A stretch of 64,000 nt of DNA from a bacterium (GTDB lineage Bacteria > Actinomycetota > Acidimicrobiia > Spongiisociales > ZC4RG35). The stretch covers positions 1-64,000 of the forward strand of contig JAPPLW010000082.1 in NCBI GenBank assembly GCA_028819345.1, given 5' to 3'. A program made the translations under genes and the position numbers. Below the pieces are notes generated by a model, which did not search any database, had not been told where the DNA came from, and saw only the letters and a list, made by a program, of their open reading frames with translations. The stretch's first letter is position 1, and the number at the start of each line of letters is the position of its first letter. Of this stretch, positions 8,582 to 16,372 are shown piece by piece.

Positions 8582-8779
8582 TCAGATATTGGCCGACAGC
8601 ACCACGAGCGCTATCACGCCGGCCACCCCGAAGATGACATAGACCGCTCGCGAGACCACGTTGGTGTCGCCGAACCTTCCTGCGGTGCTGATGGCCGCCA
8701 CCAGGTCGAGACCGAACAAGCCGACCAAGCCCCAGTTGATGGCGCCGATCGCCGCCACCACAATCGCCAGACCCTCCAT
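8582..8779 (-). CDS. DUF378 family small membrane protein
   Basis: This 65-aa protein has two transmembrane segments and the DUF378 signature IGAINWGLVGLFGLDLVAAI near its N-terminus. The function of the family is unknown. ATG at 8779 is preceded by AAGGAG about 8 nt upstream; an in-frame start at 8803 has no such site. It could be the first gene of the oxidoreductase operon, since only 50 bp separate it from member 6. Confidence 0.75.
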   Translation of the reverse strand: MEGLAIVVAAIGAINWGLVGLFGLDLVAAISTAGRFGDTNVVSRAVYVIFGVAGVIALVVLSANI

Positions 8780-8893
8780 TTCCAACTCCTTCCTTGCCTG
8801 CACGGGCCCCTCGGCCCGTGAACCAACCTAGCTGTCCCGCCGCCAAAACCCCGCCTTGTCGGCCACGTCACCCGGGGTCTCGGAGCGGGAGAC

Positions 8894-8899
8894 CATTAT
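8894..8899 (+). promoter_or_regulatory. -10-like box CATTAT before the endonuclease IV/polymerase gene
   Basis: CATTAT ends 8 nt before the ATG at 8908, with no Shine-Dalgarno sequence in between. Confidence 0.3.
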
Positions 8900-8907
8900 T
8901 AACCGCA

Positions 8908-10761
8908 ATGCCAGACCAGCCCGCCGTCGCCGACCGCACGCCCCGGACCCCGATCCTGTTCGGCGTCTCCGGTCCCCCGCCGCCCGACGGAGGCGACGAC
9001 GGTGCCTTCCTGGACGACCTGGCTGCCCGGGGCATCCGGTCCTATGAACTCTCCTTCGTGAAGGGGTTCCCCTGGAAGGAGCCCCGGTGCGCGCAGTTCG
9101 GCGCCGAGGCCGCGGCGAGGGGCCTTCGGATCTCGGTCCACGCCCCCTACTTCGCGGTGCTTACCACCGAGGAACCCGACAAGTCCCGGATGTGCCTCTC
9201 GGCCCTGGAGCACACCATGAAACTGGGACAGGAACTGGAGGCGCCCCTGGTGGTCGCCCACTCCGGTCACCTGAAGGGACGGGATCCCGGGCAGGTGATG
9301 AACCTGATCCGGAGCCGCCTGGACGACTTGGCTCCCAAGGTGGCCGACCTGGGGGTGGGCCTCGGATTGGAGACCGCCGGACGCGAGGGTGCCTTCGGGA
9401 CGCTGGGGGACATCGCCCTCCTGGCCGCGGAGTTCCCCTTCGTCAGGCCGGTGGTCGACTGGGCGCATCTCCACGCTCTATCGGGAGGAGGGCTGGTGGA
9501 CACCGAGCGGTTCAAGACGGTCCTGTCCTTTTTGCGAGATTCCTTCCCCGCCTGGATGCTGTCGCCGCTCCACACCCAGTTCACCGACAACCGGTTCGGA
9601 CCCGCCGGGGAGATCAGCCATGTCCGGTACGGAGAGGGGACGCTTCGCGTGGGACCGCTGGTGGAGGCGGCGTACGAGTCGGGCGTCTCCATGGTGGTGA
9701 TCTCCGAGGCCCGGGAGTGGGAGAGCCACGTCGCCATCGGCCGGGAGGTGGCGACCACGGTCCGCCGCCTGGAGCAGGTCCGGGAGAGGGGCGGCCCCAG
9801 CGCCGCCTCGGGGGCGGTGTCCTTTCCCGACCCGGTGCCGGTGGCCCCCACCGAGGACCGGCACCGGCCCCTGAAGGCCTCCCTCCCCCTTCGCCTCTCC
9901 AACCTGGCCAAGCCCTTCTTCCCCGAGGGCTACACCAAGGGCGACCTGATCAGCTACTACGCCTCGGTGGCGGGGACCCTTCTCCCCCACCTCCGGGACC
10001 GGCCCCTGTCGATGTCCCGATATCCCGACGGGATCGAGGGGCCGTCCTTCTATGAGAAGCGGGCTCCGGGGCACCAGCCCCAGTGGATGAGAAAGCTCCC
10101 GGTGGACTCCCACTCCATGGGCGGGGAGATCGAGTTTCTCTGCGCGGACCATCCCGAGTCGTTGATGTGGTTCGCCAACATGGGCTGTGTGGAGACCCAC
10201 CCCTTCCACTCCCGCCATCCCGACCTCGACCATCCCGACTGGGCGGTGTTCGACTTCGACCCGGCCCCCGGCGCGTCGTGGTCGCAGGTGGTGGCGGGCG
10301 CCCGGCTGTGCGGGATGGCGCTGGAGCGGCTCGGGCTGCGCTCCTACCCCAAGCTGTCGGGAAGCCGCGGCATGCACGTGTACGTGCCGCTCCGGCCGGT
10401 GCACGGCTACGGGAGGGTGCGGAGGTTCGTGGGGGCGGTGGCCCGGTTGCTGGAAGCGGCCAACCCCGAGGACCTGACCCTGGCCTGGGAGAAGCCCAGG
10501 AGAGCCGGGAAGGTGTTCATCGACCACAACCGCAATGCCTTCGGCCAGACCATCTCGTCGGTCTATTCGGTCCGTCCCCTCCCCGGGGCGCCGGTGTCGG
10601 CGCCCCTCTTGTGGGAGGAGGTGGGCCGCTACCGGAACGGCGACATCCATATCGGGAACCTGTGGGACCGCCTGTCCCGCTACGGCGACCTGTTCCTGGG
10701 AGTGCTGGCCGCCGACCAGACCCTCGACTCCGCCGAGGAGGCCCTGGAAATAACTACTTGA
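8908..10761 (+). CDS. Endonuclease IV-like / LigD-type polymerase (PrimPol) fusion protein
   Basis: This 617-aa protein joins two DNA repair domains. Residues 15-285 form an endonuclease IV-like TIM barrel. Lined up by spacing with E. coli Nfo, eight of nine zinc ligands are present (H78, H118, E155, D184, H187, H222, H238, E267); the position of Nfo D229 is Ile236. Residues about 317-617 are a LigD-type PrimPol domain with LSNLAKPFFPEGYTKGDLI, the DFD metal pair (D449, D451), SGSRGMHVYVPL and the third Asp (D539) in FIDHNRNAFGQT, 90 residues on as in LigD. No ligase, 3'-phosphoesterase or Ku is in the window. A plausible job is to cut at abasic or blocked 3' ends and fill the gap. ATG at 8908 is used because the longer frame would overlap the DUF378 gene. 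Confidence 0.85.
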   Translation: MPDQPAVADRTPRTPILFGVSGPPPPDGGDDGAFLDDLAARGIRSYELSFVKGFPWKEPRCAQFGAEAAARGLRISVHAPYFAVLTTEEPDKSRMCLSALEHTMKLGQELEAPLVVAHSGHLKGRDPGQVMNLIRSRLDDLAPKVADLGVGLGLETAGREGAFGTLGDIALLAAEFPFVRPVVDWAHLHALSGGGLVDTERFKTVLSFLRDSFPAWMLSPLHTQFTDNRFGPAGEISHVRYGEGTLRVGPLVEAAYESGVSMVVISEAREWESHVAIGREVATTVRRLEQVRERGGPSAASGAVSFPDPVPVAPTEDRHRPLKASLPLRLSNLAKPFFPEGYTKGDLISYYASVAGTLLPHLRDRPLSMSRYPDGIEGPSFYEKRAPGHQPQWMRKLPVDSHSMGGEIEFLCADHPESLMWFANMGCVETHPFHSRHPDLDHPDWAVFDFDPAPGASWSQVVAGARLCGMALERLGLRSYPKLSGSRGMHVYVPLRPVHGYGRVRRFVGAVARLLEAANPEDLTLAWEKPRRAGKVFIDHNRNAFGQTISSVYSVRPLPGAPVSAPLLWEEVGRYRNGDIHIGNLWDRLSRYGDLFLGVLAADQTLDSAEEALEITT

Positions 10762-10797
10762 AGGCCCGGCTGGGGGGTGGGCGGCCCGTCCGGCGGG

Positions 10798-10803
10798 TAT
10801 CCT
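10798..10803 (+). promoter_or_regulatory. -10 box TATCCT before the HisA-like gene
   Basis: TATCCT ends 7 nt before the ATG at 10811; no ribosome binding site is visible, as expected for a leaderless mRNA. Confidence 0.45.
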
Positions 10804-10810
10804 CTCACGA

Positions 10811-11941
10811 ATGGACGTCTACGGACGCATCAACATTCTGGGGGGCAGGTCGGTCCGCCTCCCCGCCCTCGACGTGACCGAGGCCATCATCCTGGACAAC
10901 GACCCTCTGAGCCGCGCCAAGATGTGGGCCAGCCAGGGCGCCGACCTCCTGCATGTGGTGGATTTGAACGCCGCCGCGCTGGGCGACTACCAGAACCGCG
11001 ACCTGATCGACAGGATCGTTCGGGAACTGGACACGCCGGTCCAGGTGGCGGGAGGCGTCCGGTCCCCCATCGAGGCGGCGCGGCTGATCCGCAACGGCGC
11101 CTGGAGGGTGGTGATGGGCACCGCCGCCATCGAGGAGCAGATCATGATCTGGGACCTGTGCCGGGAGTATCCGGGCAAGATCGCCGTCTCGCTCGACGTC
11201 CGTCCCGACCAGGAGATAGTGACCCAGGGATTCTCGGAGAGAAGCGGCCGCTACCTCGAGGAAGTGCTGTTGGAGATGTCCTCGGCGGGAGTGGCCGCCT
11301 TCCTGGTGGCAGAGGCCGGACGCGACCCCCTCACCGAGCCGCTCGACCTGGATATCTACACCGAGTGCCTGGAATTGGTGCCCGAGCCGGTGATAGTGGC
11401 CGGCGGGGTGGGCTCGGTGGACGACCTCCGCACCCTTTCCCGGCTGTCGGTTTCGGGCCGCAAGCTCGGGGGGGTGATCGTGGGAAGGGAGGTCACCCAC
11501 GGCCGGTTCAGCCTCCAGCAGGCCAAGCAGACCGTGGCGGCCGCCGACGAGGCGCCGGCACTGAGTCCCCGCGGAGGGATGAGCATGGTCCTCCGGGTGG
11601 AGGACCTCGAGAAGATGTCCGCTTTCTACTCCAAGGTCCTCGGTCTCAGCGAGGTGGTCGCCCCGGCGGTGGCCACCCGCGGCTATGTGTGGATGGGGAT
11701 CGGCGGGGGGGCCTACCTCATCCTCCGAAGGAGACGCGAGGGCGAGCCGCACTCGACGGGAACCGCTGAGATCGTGCTGTGGACCGAGGACACCAAGAAG
11801 TGGGCGGACTACCTGGTCGGCCAGGGTCTGGGGGTGATGAAGACCCACTCCGCCGAGGCCGGACTGCCGGTCGACCTGACCGGGGTGGTCGATCCCGAGG
11901 GGAACACCGTCTGGGTGAGCAGGCGCCCCCAGACGACCTAG
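10811..11941 (+). CDS. HisA-like isomerase fused to a C-terminal VOC (glyoxalase-fold) domain
   Basis: This 376-aa protein has a HisA/HisF-type (beta/alpha)8 barrel at residues 1-245 and a VOC/glyoxalase domain at about 257-372 (MSMVLRVEDLEKMSAFYSKV, VVDPEGNTVWV). HisA isomerises ProFAR in histidine synthesis. Here the second-half Asp (D129 in VSLDV) is present, but the N-terminal catalytic Asp expected at position 8 is Asn (GRINILGG), and phosphate-loop glycines AGGV occur twice (80-83, 197-200). It may therefore be a HisA paralogue with another sugar-phosphate substrate rather than the histidine enzyme. No other his gene is nearby. It is followed by the riboswitch-controlled metX. Confidence 0.75.
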   Translation: MDVYGRINILGGRSVRLPALDVTEAIILDNDPLSRAKMWASQGADLLHVVDLNAAALGDYQNRDLIDRIVRELDTPVQVAGGVRSPIEAARLIRNGAWRVVMGTAAIEEQIMIWDLCREYPGKIAVSLDVRPDQEIVTQGFSERSGRYLEEVLLEMSSAGVAAFLVAEAGRDPLTEPLDLDIYTECLELVPEPVIVAGGVGSVDDLRTLSRLSVSGRKLGGVIVGREVTHGRFSLQQAKQTVAAADEAPALSPRGGMSMVLRVEDLEKMSAFYSKVLGLSEVVAPAVATRGYVWMGIGGGAYLILRRRREGEPHSTGTAEIVLWTEDTKKWADYLVGQGLGVMKTHSAEAGLPVDLTGVVDPEGNTVWVSRRPQTT

Positions 11942-11989
11942 GGCCCCCCGCCGGGAGCCGACCCCGCACCTCGGCCGGTCCGGGTGGAA

Positions 11990-12017
11990 TTGGGGCTGAG
12001 GGACCCCGGACTAAACT
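11990..12017 (+). promoter_or_regulatory. Candidate promoter of the SAM riboswitch-metX transcript
   Basis: TTGGGG (11990-11995) and TAAACT (12012-12017) are 16 bp apart and lie about 20 bp before the riboswitch, which fits a transcription start near 12024. Confidence 0.4.
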
Positions 12018-12036
12018 GTGTCCGGTAGCGTCACCA

Positions 12037-12126
12037 GACGCTCATCCAGAGCGGTGGAGGGACAGGCCCGAAGAAACCGCGGCAACCGGTCGCCCAGGCA
12101 CGGTGCCAACGCCTGACCGATGAGTA
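12037..12126 (+). ncRNA. SAM-I (S-box) riboswitch
   Basis: The element has the S-box core in order: CTCATCCAGAGCGGTGGAGG, GGCCCGAAGAAACC, GGCAACC, GCACGGTGCCAA and a closing GATGAG. P1 is formed by CTCATC (12041-12046) with GATGAG (12119-12124). It senses S-adenosylmethionine. No intrinsic terminator follows; instead the Shine-Dalgarno AAAGGAG (12126-12132) begins two bases after P1 and lies 6 nt before the metX GTG. SAM binding should therefore lower translation rather than terminate transcription. Confidence 0.92.
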
Positions 12127-12138
12127 AAGGAGAAGTCG

Positions 12139-13311
12139 GTGACAAACAGTACCTCGGACCCGCCCCTCGACCCCGCGGTCGACGGCCTGCCGCGGGCCGA
12201 GACCCGGTTCGTGCGGCTCGGTTCCTACACCACCCTGGGCGGGAAGACCATACCCGACGTCACCCTGGCCTATGAGATGTACGGGGAACTGAACGAGGCC
12301 CGGGACAATGTCATCCTGGTGTTCCATGCCCTGACCGGGAGCCAGCACGCCGCCGGGTTCAACCCGTCGGTGCCCGGGGTCGGCGCCCGGTGGACCGAGG
12401 AGATGCAGGTGGGCTGGTGGGACGGCTTCATCGGACCGGGGCGGGCCCTGGACACCGACAGGTACGCGGTGGTGTGCGTCAACTACCTGGGCGGGTGCTA
12501 CGGGTCCACGGGTCCGTCGTCCACCGATCCCCGGACCGGGCGCCCCTACGGCTCGGCGTTCCCGTCCCTGACCATCACCGACATAGTCGACTCCCAGATG
12601 AAGCTCCTCGAACACCTGGGAGTGGAGCGGATCCAGGCCTGCACGGGGGGATCGGTGGGCGGCTTGATGGCGCTGGTGCTGGGCGTCCGCTATCCCGACC
12701 GGGTGAAGGTGGTGATCCCAATCGCCGCCGGACTCGGGGTGACCACCCTGCAGGTGATCCACAACTTCGAGCAGATGTTCGCCATCGTCACGGACCCGAA
12801 CTTCCAGGGCGGGGACTTCTACGGAGGACCCCGGCCGGACCTGGGACTGGCCCTCGCCCGGATGATCGGCCACAAGACCTTCGTCTCCCTCTCGGCCTTC
12901 CGGGAGCGGATCCGCCATGAGATCGTGGAACGCGAGGACCTGGGCGGATACCGGGTGCAGCACCCCATGGAGTCCTACATGCTTCACCAGGGGCAGAAGT
13001 TCGTGGAGAGATTCGACGCCAACACCTACCTGCGGGTGGTGCGGATCTGGCAGAAGTTCAACCTGGTGAAGGAGGTAGGGGGAGGGAGCGTCAAAGAGCT
13101 GTTGAGCCGCTGCCGCGATCAGCAGTGGCTGGTGTTCACCATCGACTCGGACGTGTGCTTCTATCCCGACGAGCAGGAGAGCATGGTCAAGACGCTCAAC
13201 GAGGTGGGGGTCCCGGTCCTGTGGCACACGGTGCAGTCGGACAAGGGCCACGACGCCTTCCTGCTGGAGCCCGAGAAGTTCAAGCCGGGCATCCACCAAG
13301 TCCTGGGCTAG
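12139..13311 (+). CDS. metX: Homoserine O-acetyltransferase family protein (MetX)
   Basis: This 390-aa alpha/beta-hydrolase is of MetX length and layout. It would acylate homoserine in methionine synthesis. Visible are HALTGSQHAAG (oxyanion region), NYLGGCYGSTGP, the nucleophile elbow GGSVGG, and the late Asp and His in TIDSDVCFYPDEQ and SDKGHDAFLLEPE. GTG at 12139 is set by AAAGGAG at 12126-12132. A SAM-I riboswitch directly upstream confirms a role in methionine/SAM supply. Acetyl- versus succinyl-CoA use cannot be told from the sequence by eye. It is convergent with selD, 4 bp apart. Confidence 0.93.
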   Translation: MTNSTSDPPLDPAVDGLPRAETRFVRLGSYTTLGGKTIPDVTLAYEMYGELNEARDNVILVFHALTGSQHAAGFNPSVPGVGARWTEEMQVGWWDGFIGPGRALDTDRYAVVCVNYLGGCYGSTGPSSTDPRTGRPYGSAFPSLTITDIVDSQMKLLEHLGVERIQACTGGSVGGLMALVLGVRYPDRVKVVIPIAAGLGVTTLQVIHNFEQMFAIVTDPNFQGGDFYGGPRPDLGLALARMIGHKTFVSLSAFRERIRHEIVEREDLGGYRVQHPMESYMLHQGQKFVERFDANTYLRVVRIWQKFNLVKEVGGGSVKELLSRCRDQQWLVFTIDSDVCFYPDEQESMVKTLNEVGVPVLWHTVQSDKGHDAFLLEPEKFKPGIHQVLG

Positions 13312-13315
13312 GGGA

Positions 13316-14341
13316 TCACACCAGTTCTATCGACGGCCGGCCCTCGAGCACCGCTCCGACGGTGGCGGCCGACACCCCAACCTCCTCCAGCCGGGCGATT
13401 AGTTCTCTAGCCCCCGACAGCGCAACCGCCACCAGGAGCCCCCCGCTGGTCTGGGCGTCGCACACCAGGCGCCGGGCGGCATCGTCCCCTCCCCCGAGCC
13501 TTCCGCCGAAGGCCTCCAGGTTGCGAAGGCTTCCCCCCGGGTAGAACCCCTCCGATAGCAGGTCCTCGGTCCCCTCGAGGAGCGGCAGGGCGCCAACTTC
13601 CACTCGGGCCGCCGCGCCGGAGGCGTCCAGCATGGAGAGGAGGTGTCCCGCCAACCCGTAACCGGTGACGTCGGTGGCCGCCGAGGCGCCCGCCGAGATC
13701 ATCGCCCGACCGGCGCGGTCGTTGAGAGAGACCATCGACTCCACCGCTGCGGAGAGGATGCGGGGAGGGCAGGCACCGGCCTTCTGAGCGGTGGTGATGA
13801 TCCCCGTACCCAGGGGCTTGGTGAGCACCAGCAGGTCCCCGGGACGGGCTCCGGCGTTGGTGGTCAGCCTCACCGCGGTCCCGGTCACCGCGAAGCCGTA
13901 CTTTGGCTCTGGGTCGTCCACGGTGTGTCCGCCGACCACCGTGCACCCCGCCCGGGCCATCACCTCCGACCCTCCCTGTATCACCGCGGAGAGGGTCTCC
14001 AGCGGCAGGTCCCCCGACGGCCAGCACACCAACTGGAGGGCGGTGAGCGGCTCCCCGCCCATGGCGTAGACATCCGACAGCGCGTTGGCGGCGGCGATCC
14101 TCCCCCAGTCCGCCGGGTCGTCCACCACCGGCGTGAAGAAGTCGACCGTCTGGATGAGGACGCGCCCGTCCGGCAGGCGGTACGCGCCTGCGTCGTCGCG
14201 GGTTTCCACACCCACCAGGAGGTGGGGGGAGGAAAAGGCCGGATGGTCCCTGAGGGGGCGCAGGACCTGCGCCAACTCGGCCGAGCCGAGCTTGCACCCT
14301 CAGCCGGCGCCGTGACTGAAGCGAGTCAGCTTGGTGTCCAT
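13316..14341 (-). CDS. selD: Selenide, water dikinase SelD, itself a selenoprotein (in-frame UGA)
   Basis: SelD makes selenophosphate from selenide and ATP. The conserved barrel part (TVDFFTPVVDDP, ANALSDVYAMGG, GGHTVDDPEPKYG, TDVTGYGLAGHL, DAQTSGGLL) is open only from about 14299. Reading upstream through one TGA at 14302-14300 restores the family N-terminus MDTKLTRFSHGAG-U-GCKLGSAEL with ATG at 14341. The UGA stands exactly at the catalytic Cys/Sec position next to GCK, so the product is a 341-aa selenoprotein. A bacterial SECIS hairpin follows 33 nt downstream. A TAGCTT box lies 7 nt before the ATG. A gene call starting after the UGA would lose the active site. The organism must have SelA, SelB and tRNA-Sec elsewhere. 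Confidence 0.92.
14257..14273 (-). ncRNA. Bacterial SECIS element in selD
   Basis: On the minus strand GGCGCAG-GTC-CTGCGCC forms a perfect 7-bp stem with a GUC loop starting 34 nt after the UGA. The loop resembles the GGUC loop of the E. coli fdhF SECIS, and the distance suits SelB recognition. It lies within the coding sequence. Confidence 0.75.
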
Positions 14342-14348
14342 CGGCACA

Positions 14349-14354
14349 AAGCTA
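14349..14354 (-). promoter_or_regulatory. -10 box TAGCTT of selD
   Basis: TAGCTT on the minus strand ends 7 nt before the reconstructed ATG at 14341, supporting that start and a leaderless mRNA. Confidence 0.45.
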
Positions 14355-14363
14355 CCAACTTGA

Positions 14364-14369
14364 TATGCT
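14364..14369 (+). promoter_or_regulatory. -10 box TATGCT of greA
   Basis: TATGCT ends 12 nt before the greA ATG. The selD and greA start codons are only 40 bp apart, so the divergent promoters overlap. Confidence 0.4.
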
Positions 14370-14381
14370 CTGTTTGTTGCG

Positions 14382-14858
14382 ATGGAAAACCCCGCCACAT
14401 TCCTCACCCCCGATGCGCACCGCCGGCTCGTTGCCGAGTTGGAGGACTTGAAGGGCCCCAAGCGAATCGAGATCTCAGAGCGGATAGCCGAGGCTCGCTC
14501 GCATGGCGACATCCGGGAGAACGCCGACTATCAGGCCGCCAAGGACCACCAGGGTTTGATGGAGGCCCGGATCGCCCATCTCGAGGCGGTGTTGCGGGAC
14601 GCGCAGGTGATGGAGGTCGACGACACCGGCCGGGTGGAGATCGGATCGATAGTGACCGTCGAGGATGAGGAGGGCGACCTGATGGAGTTCCTGCTGGCGC
14701 CCGCCGAGAACCGGGGATCGGCCGCTCTGGTGGTCTCCCCCACCAGCCCCCTGGGGCAGGCGGTCCTGGCCAAGTCCCCCGGCGACCTGGTCTCCTATGA
14801 CGCGCCGGGCGGGACGTTCGAGGTCAAGGTCACCGCCGTCCGTCCCTTCGCACCCTGA
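14382..14858 (+). CDS. greA: Transcription elongation factor GreA
   Basis: This 158-aa protein has the GreA layout: an N-terminal antiparallel coiled coil (residues about 8-80) with ISERIAEARSHGDIRENADY and AAKDHQG, and a C-terminal FKBP-like domain (about 85-158) with SPLGQAVLAKSPGDLVSY. GreA enters the RNA polymerase secondary channel and, through the acidic pair at the coiled-coil tip (D and E of GDIRENADY), stimulates transcript cleavage to rescue stalled complexes. No Shine-Dalgarno is seen. It is divergent from selD. Confidence 0.95.
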   Translation: MENPATFLTPDAHRRLVAELEDLKGPKRIEISERIAEARSHGDIRENADYQAAKDHQGLMEARIAHLEAVLRDAQVMEVDDTGRVEIGSIVTVEDEEGDLMEFLLAPAENRGSAALVVSPTSPLGQAVLAKSPGDLVSYDAPGGTFEVKVTAVRPFAP

Positions 14859-14953
14859 GCGACCCTTCTCCCTTCCCCCGGGCCCTGCCGTTCCCCTGCC
14901 GCGGGTAGGGAGCGCGGACTCCTAACCGCCGTCCTTGTCGGCGAAGACAGCCG

Positions 14954-14959
14954 TAATCT
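14954..14959 (+). promoter_or_regulatory. -10 box TAATCT of mgtE
   Basis: TAATCT abuts a GTG at 14960 and ends 9 nt before the ATG at 14969. This makes 14969 the likelier start, with a leaderless transcript. No M-box riboswitch is visible upstream. Confidence 0.45.
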
Positions 14960-14968
14960 GTGAGGCAC

Positions 14969-16372
14969 ATGAAGCCTCGACTGCATCGTCCCCGGGAACT
15001 GGCCCAGCGTCTTCGCCGGGTGGCCCGACTGCGGCCAAGCGAGGTCGAGGAGTACCTGGAGGCCAACCCGGAGGTGTGGACGGCCCTGGCCGAGGCCTCC
15101 CCTCACGATGCGGCGGACATCTTGGAGTCGGTCTCGCCCGACACCGCAGGGGAACTGCTGAGCCCTCTCGACCGCGGCCAGAGCGCACCCATCCTGGAGG
15201 AGTTGCGCGACGAACTGGCCGCCGCGTTCCTGGAGGAACTGCCCTTGGACGAAGCGGCCGAGGTGCTGGAGGAGATGGCGGCCACCGAAGCCGTGGACAT
15301 CCTGGAGAACATGGAGACCGAGACGGTCGAGGCGATGATCGACCTGATGGACGAGCCCGCCGGCAGCGAGGTCAGCCGGCTGTTCCACTACCCGTCGGAC
15401 ACAGCGGGAGGGCTGATGACCACCGAGGTGGCGGCGCTTCCCATCGGCCTCACCGCCGGGGAGGCGATCGAGCGGATCCGCACAATCCGGGAGACGGTGG
15501 AAGACCTCACCTACGTGTACGTCACCGACGACTTCGGCGTGCTGCGAGGGGTGCTCTCTTTCCGTGACCTGGTGTTCGTCAGACCCTCGGTCGGCCTCGA
15601 CGAGGCGATGGAGGCCAGCCCGGTGACGGTCCACACGCTGGCGGACCGGGAAGAAGTCTCCGAGTTGATGCAGCGCTACCGCCTGATGGGCCTTCCGGTG
15701 GTGGACGACCTGGGACATCTGCAGGGAATGGTGACGTATGACGAGGTGATCGACGCAGTGCAGGCCGAGGCATCCGAGGACTTCGCGGCCTCGGTGGGCG
15801 CCGGTGCGGAGGAGACCATCTACACCGCGGTGCTCTCGTCGGTGAGAATGCGGCTTCCCTGGCTGACCCTGAATCTGCTGCTGGCGATGGTGGTTGCGTT
15901 CGTCGTCGAGCGTCAGACCGGGATCATCTCGGCCGAGCCGGTCCTGGCCGCACTCATGCCGGTGGTGGCCCTCCTGGGAGGGAACGGGGGGGTGCAGAGC
16001 CTGGCGGTGGTGATCCGCTCCATGGCCGCCGGCGACCTTCCCCGGGCGCGGATCTGGGAGGTGCTGAGACGCCAGGTGAGCATCGGGCTGCTGAACGGCG
16101 CCTTTCTGGCGGTGGCCGCCATGGGTCTCACCGTGGCGCTCCTGTCGTTCGGGGTGTTCTCCTCCAACTACGGGGCGGCGCAGGTGGCGCCGGTGGTGGG
16201 AGTGACGGCTCTGGCCAATCTGACCATCGCCACCCTGGCGGGGGCCGGCATCCCCATGGCGCTTCGCCGGATGAACTTCGACCCGGCGTTGGCGTCGAGC
16301 ATCTTCCTAACCCTGATCACCGACGTGGTGGGCTTCGGCGGGTTCCTGATGGTGGCCGCGGCGTTTCTCTGA
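14969..16372 (+). CDS. mgtE: Magnesium transporter MgtE
   Basis: This 467-aa protein has the complete MgtE architecture: an N-terminal superhelical domain (about 1-135, LLSPLDRGQSAPILEEL, ILENMETETVEAMIDLM), two CBS domains (about 140-260, with FHYPSDTAGGLMTTEV at the start), and five C-terminal membrane helices with MPVVALLGGNGGVQ. MgtE is a Mg2+-gated Mg2+ channel of the cytoplasmic membrane; the N and CBS domains close it at high Mg2+. ATG at 14969 is preferred over GTG 14960 because a -10 box runs up to the GTG. It is a single-gene unit. Confidence 0.95.
   Translation: MKPRLHRPRELAQRLRRVARLRPSEVEEYLEANPEVWTALAEASPHDAADILESVSPDTAGELLSPLDRGQSAPILEELRDELAAAFLEELPLDEAAEVLEEMAATEAVDILENMETETVEAMIDLMDEPAGSEVSRLFHYPSDTAGGLMTTEVAALPIGLTAGEAIERIRTIRETVEDLTYVYVTDDFGVLRGVLSFRDLVFVRPSVGLDEAMEASPVTVHTLADREEVSELMQRYRLMGLPVVDDLGHLQGMVTYDEVIDAVQAEASEDFAASVGAGAEETIYTAVLSSVRMRLPWLTLNLLLAMVVAFVVERQTGIISAEPVLAALMPVVALLGGNGGVQSLAVVIRSMAAGDLPRARIWEVLRRQVSIGLLNGAFLAVAAMGLTVALLSFGVFSSNYGAAQVAPVVGVTALANLTIATLAGAGIPMALRRMNFDPALASSIFLTLITDVVGFGGFLMVAAAFL

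Noticed and set aside
8794-8907. Upstream extension of the endonuclease IV/polymerase fusion
   Set aside because: Pro/Arg-rich, no similarity, crosses the DUF378 start region; ATG 8908 fits family and promoter.
14859-14968. M-box (Mg2+) riboswitch upstream of mgtE
   Set aside because: No M-box core is recognisable, and the -10 box directly before the start leaves no leader.
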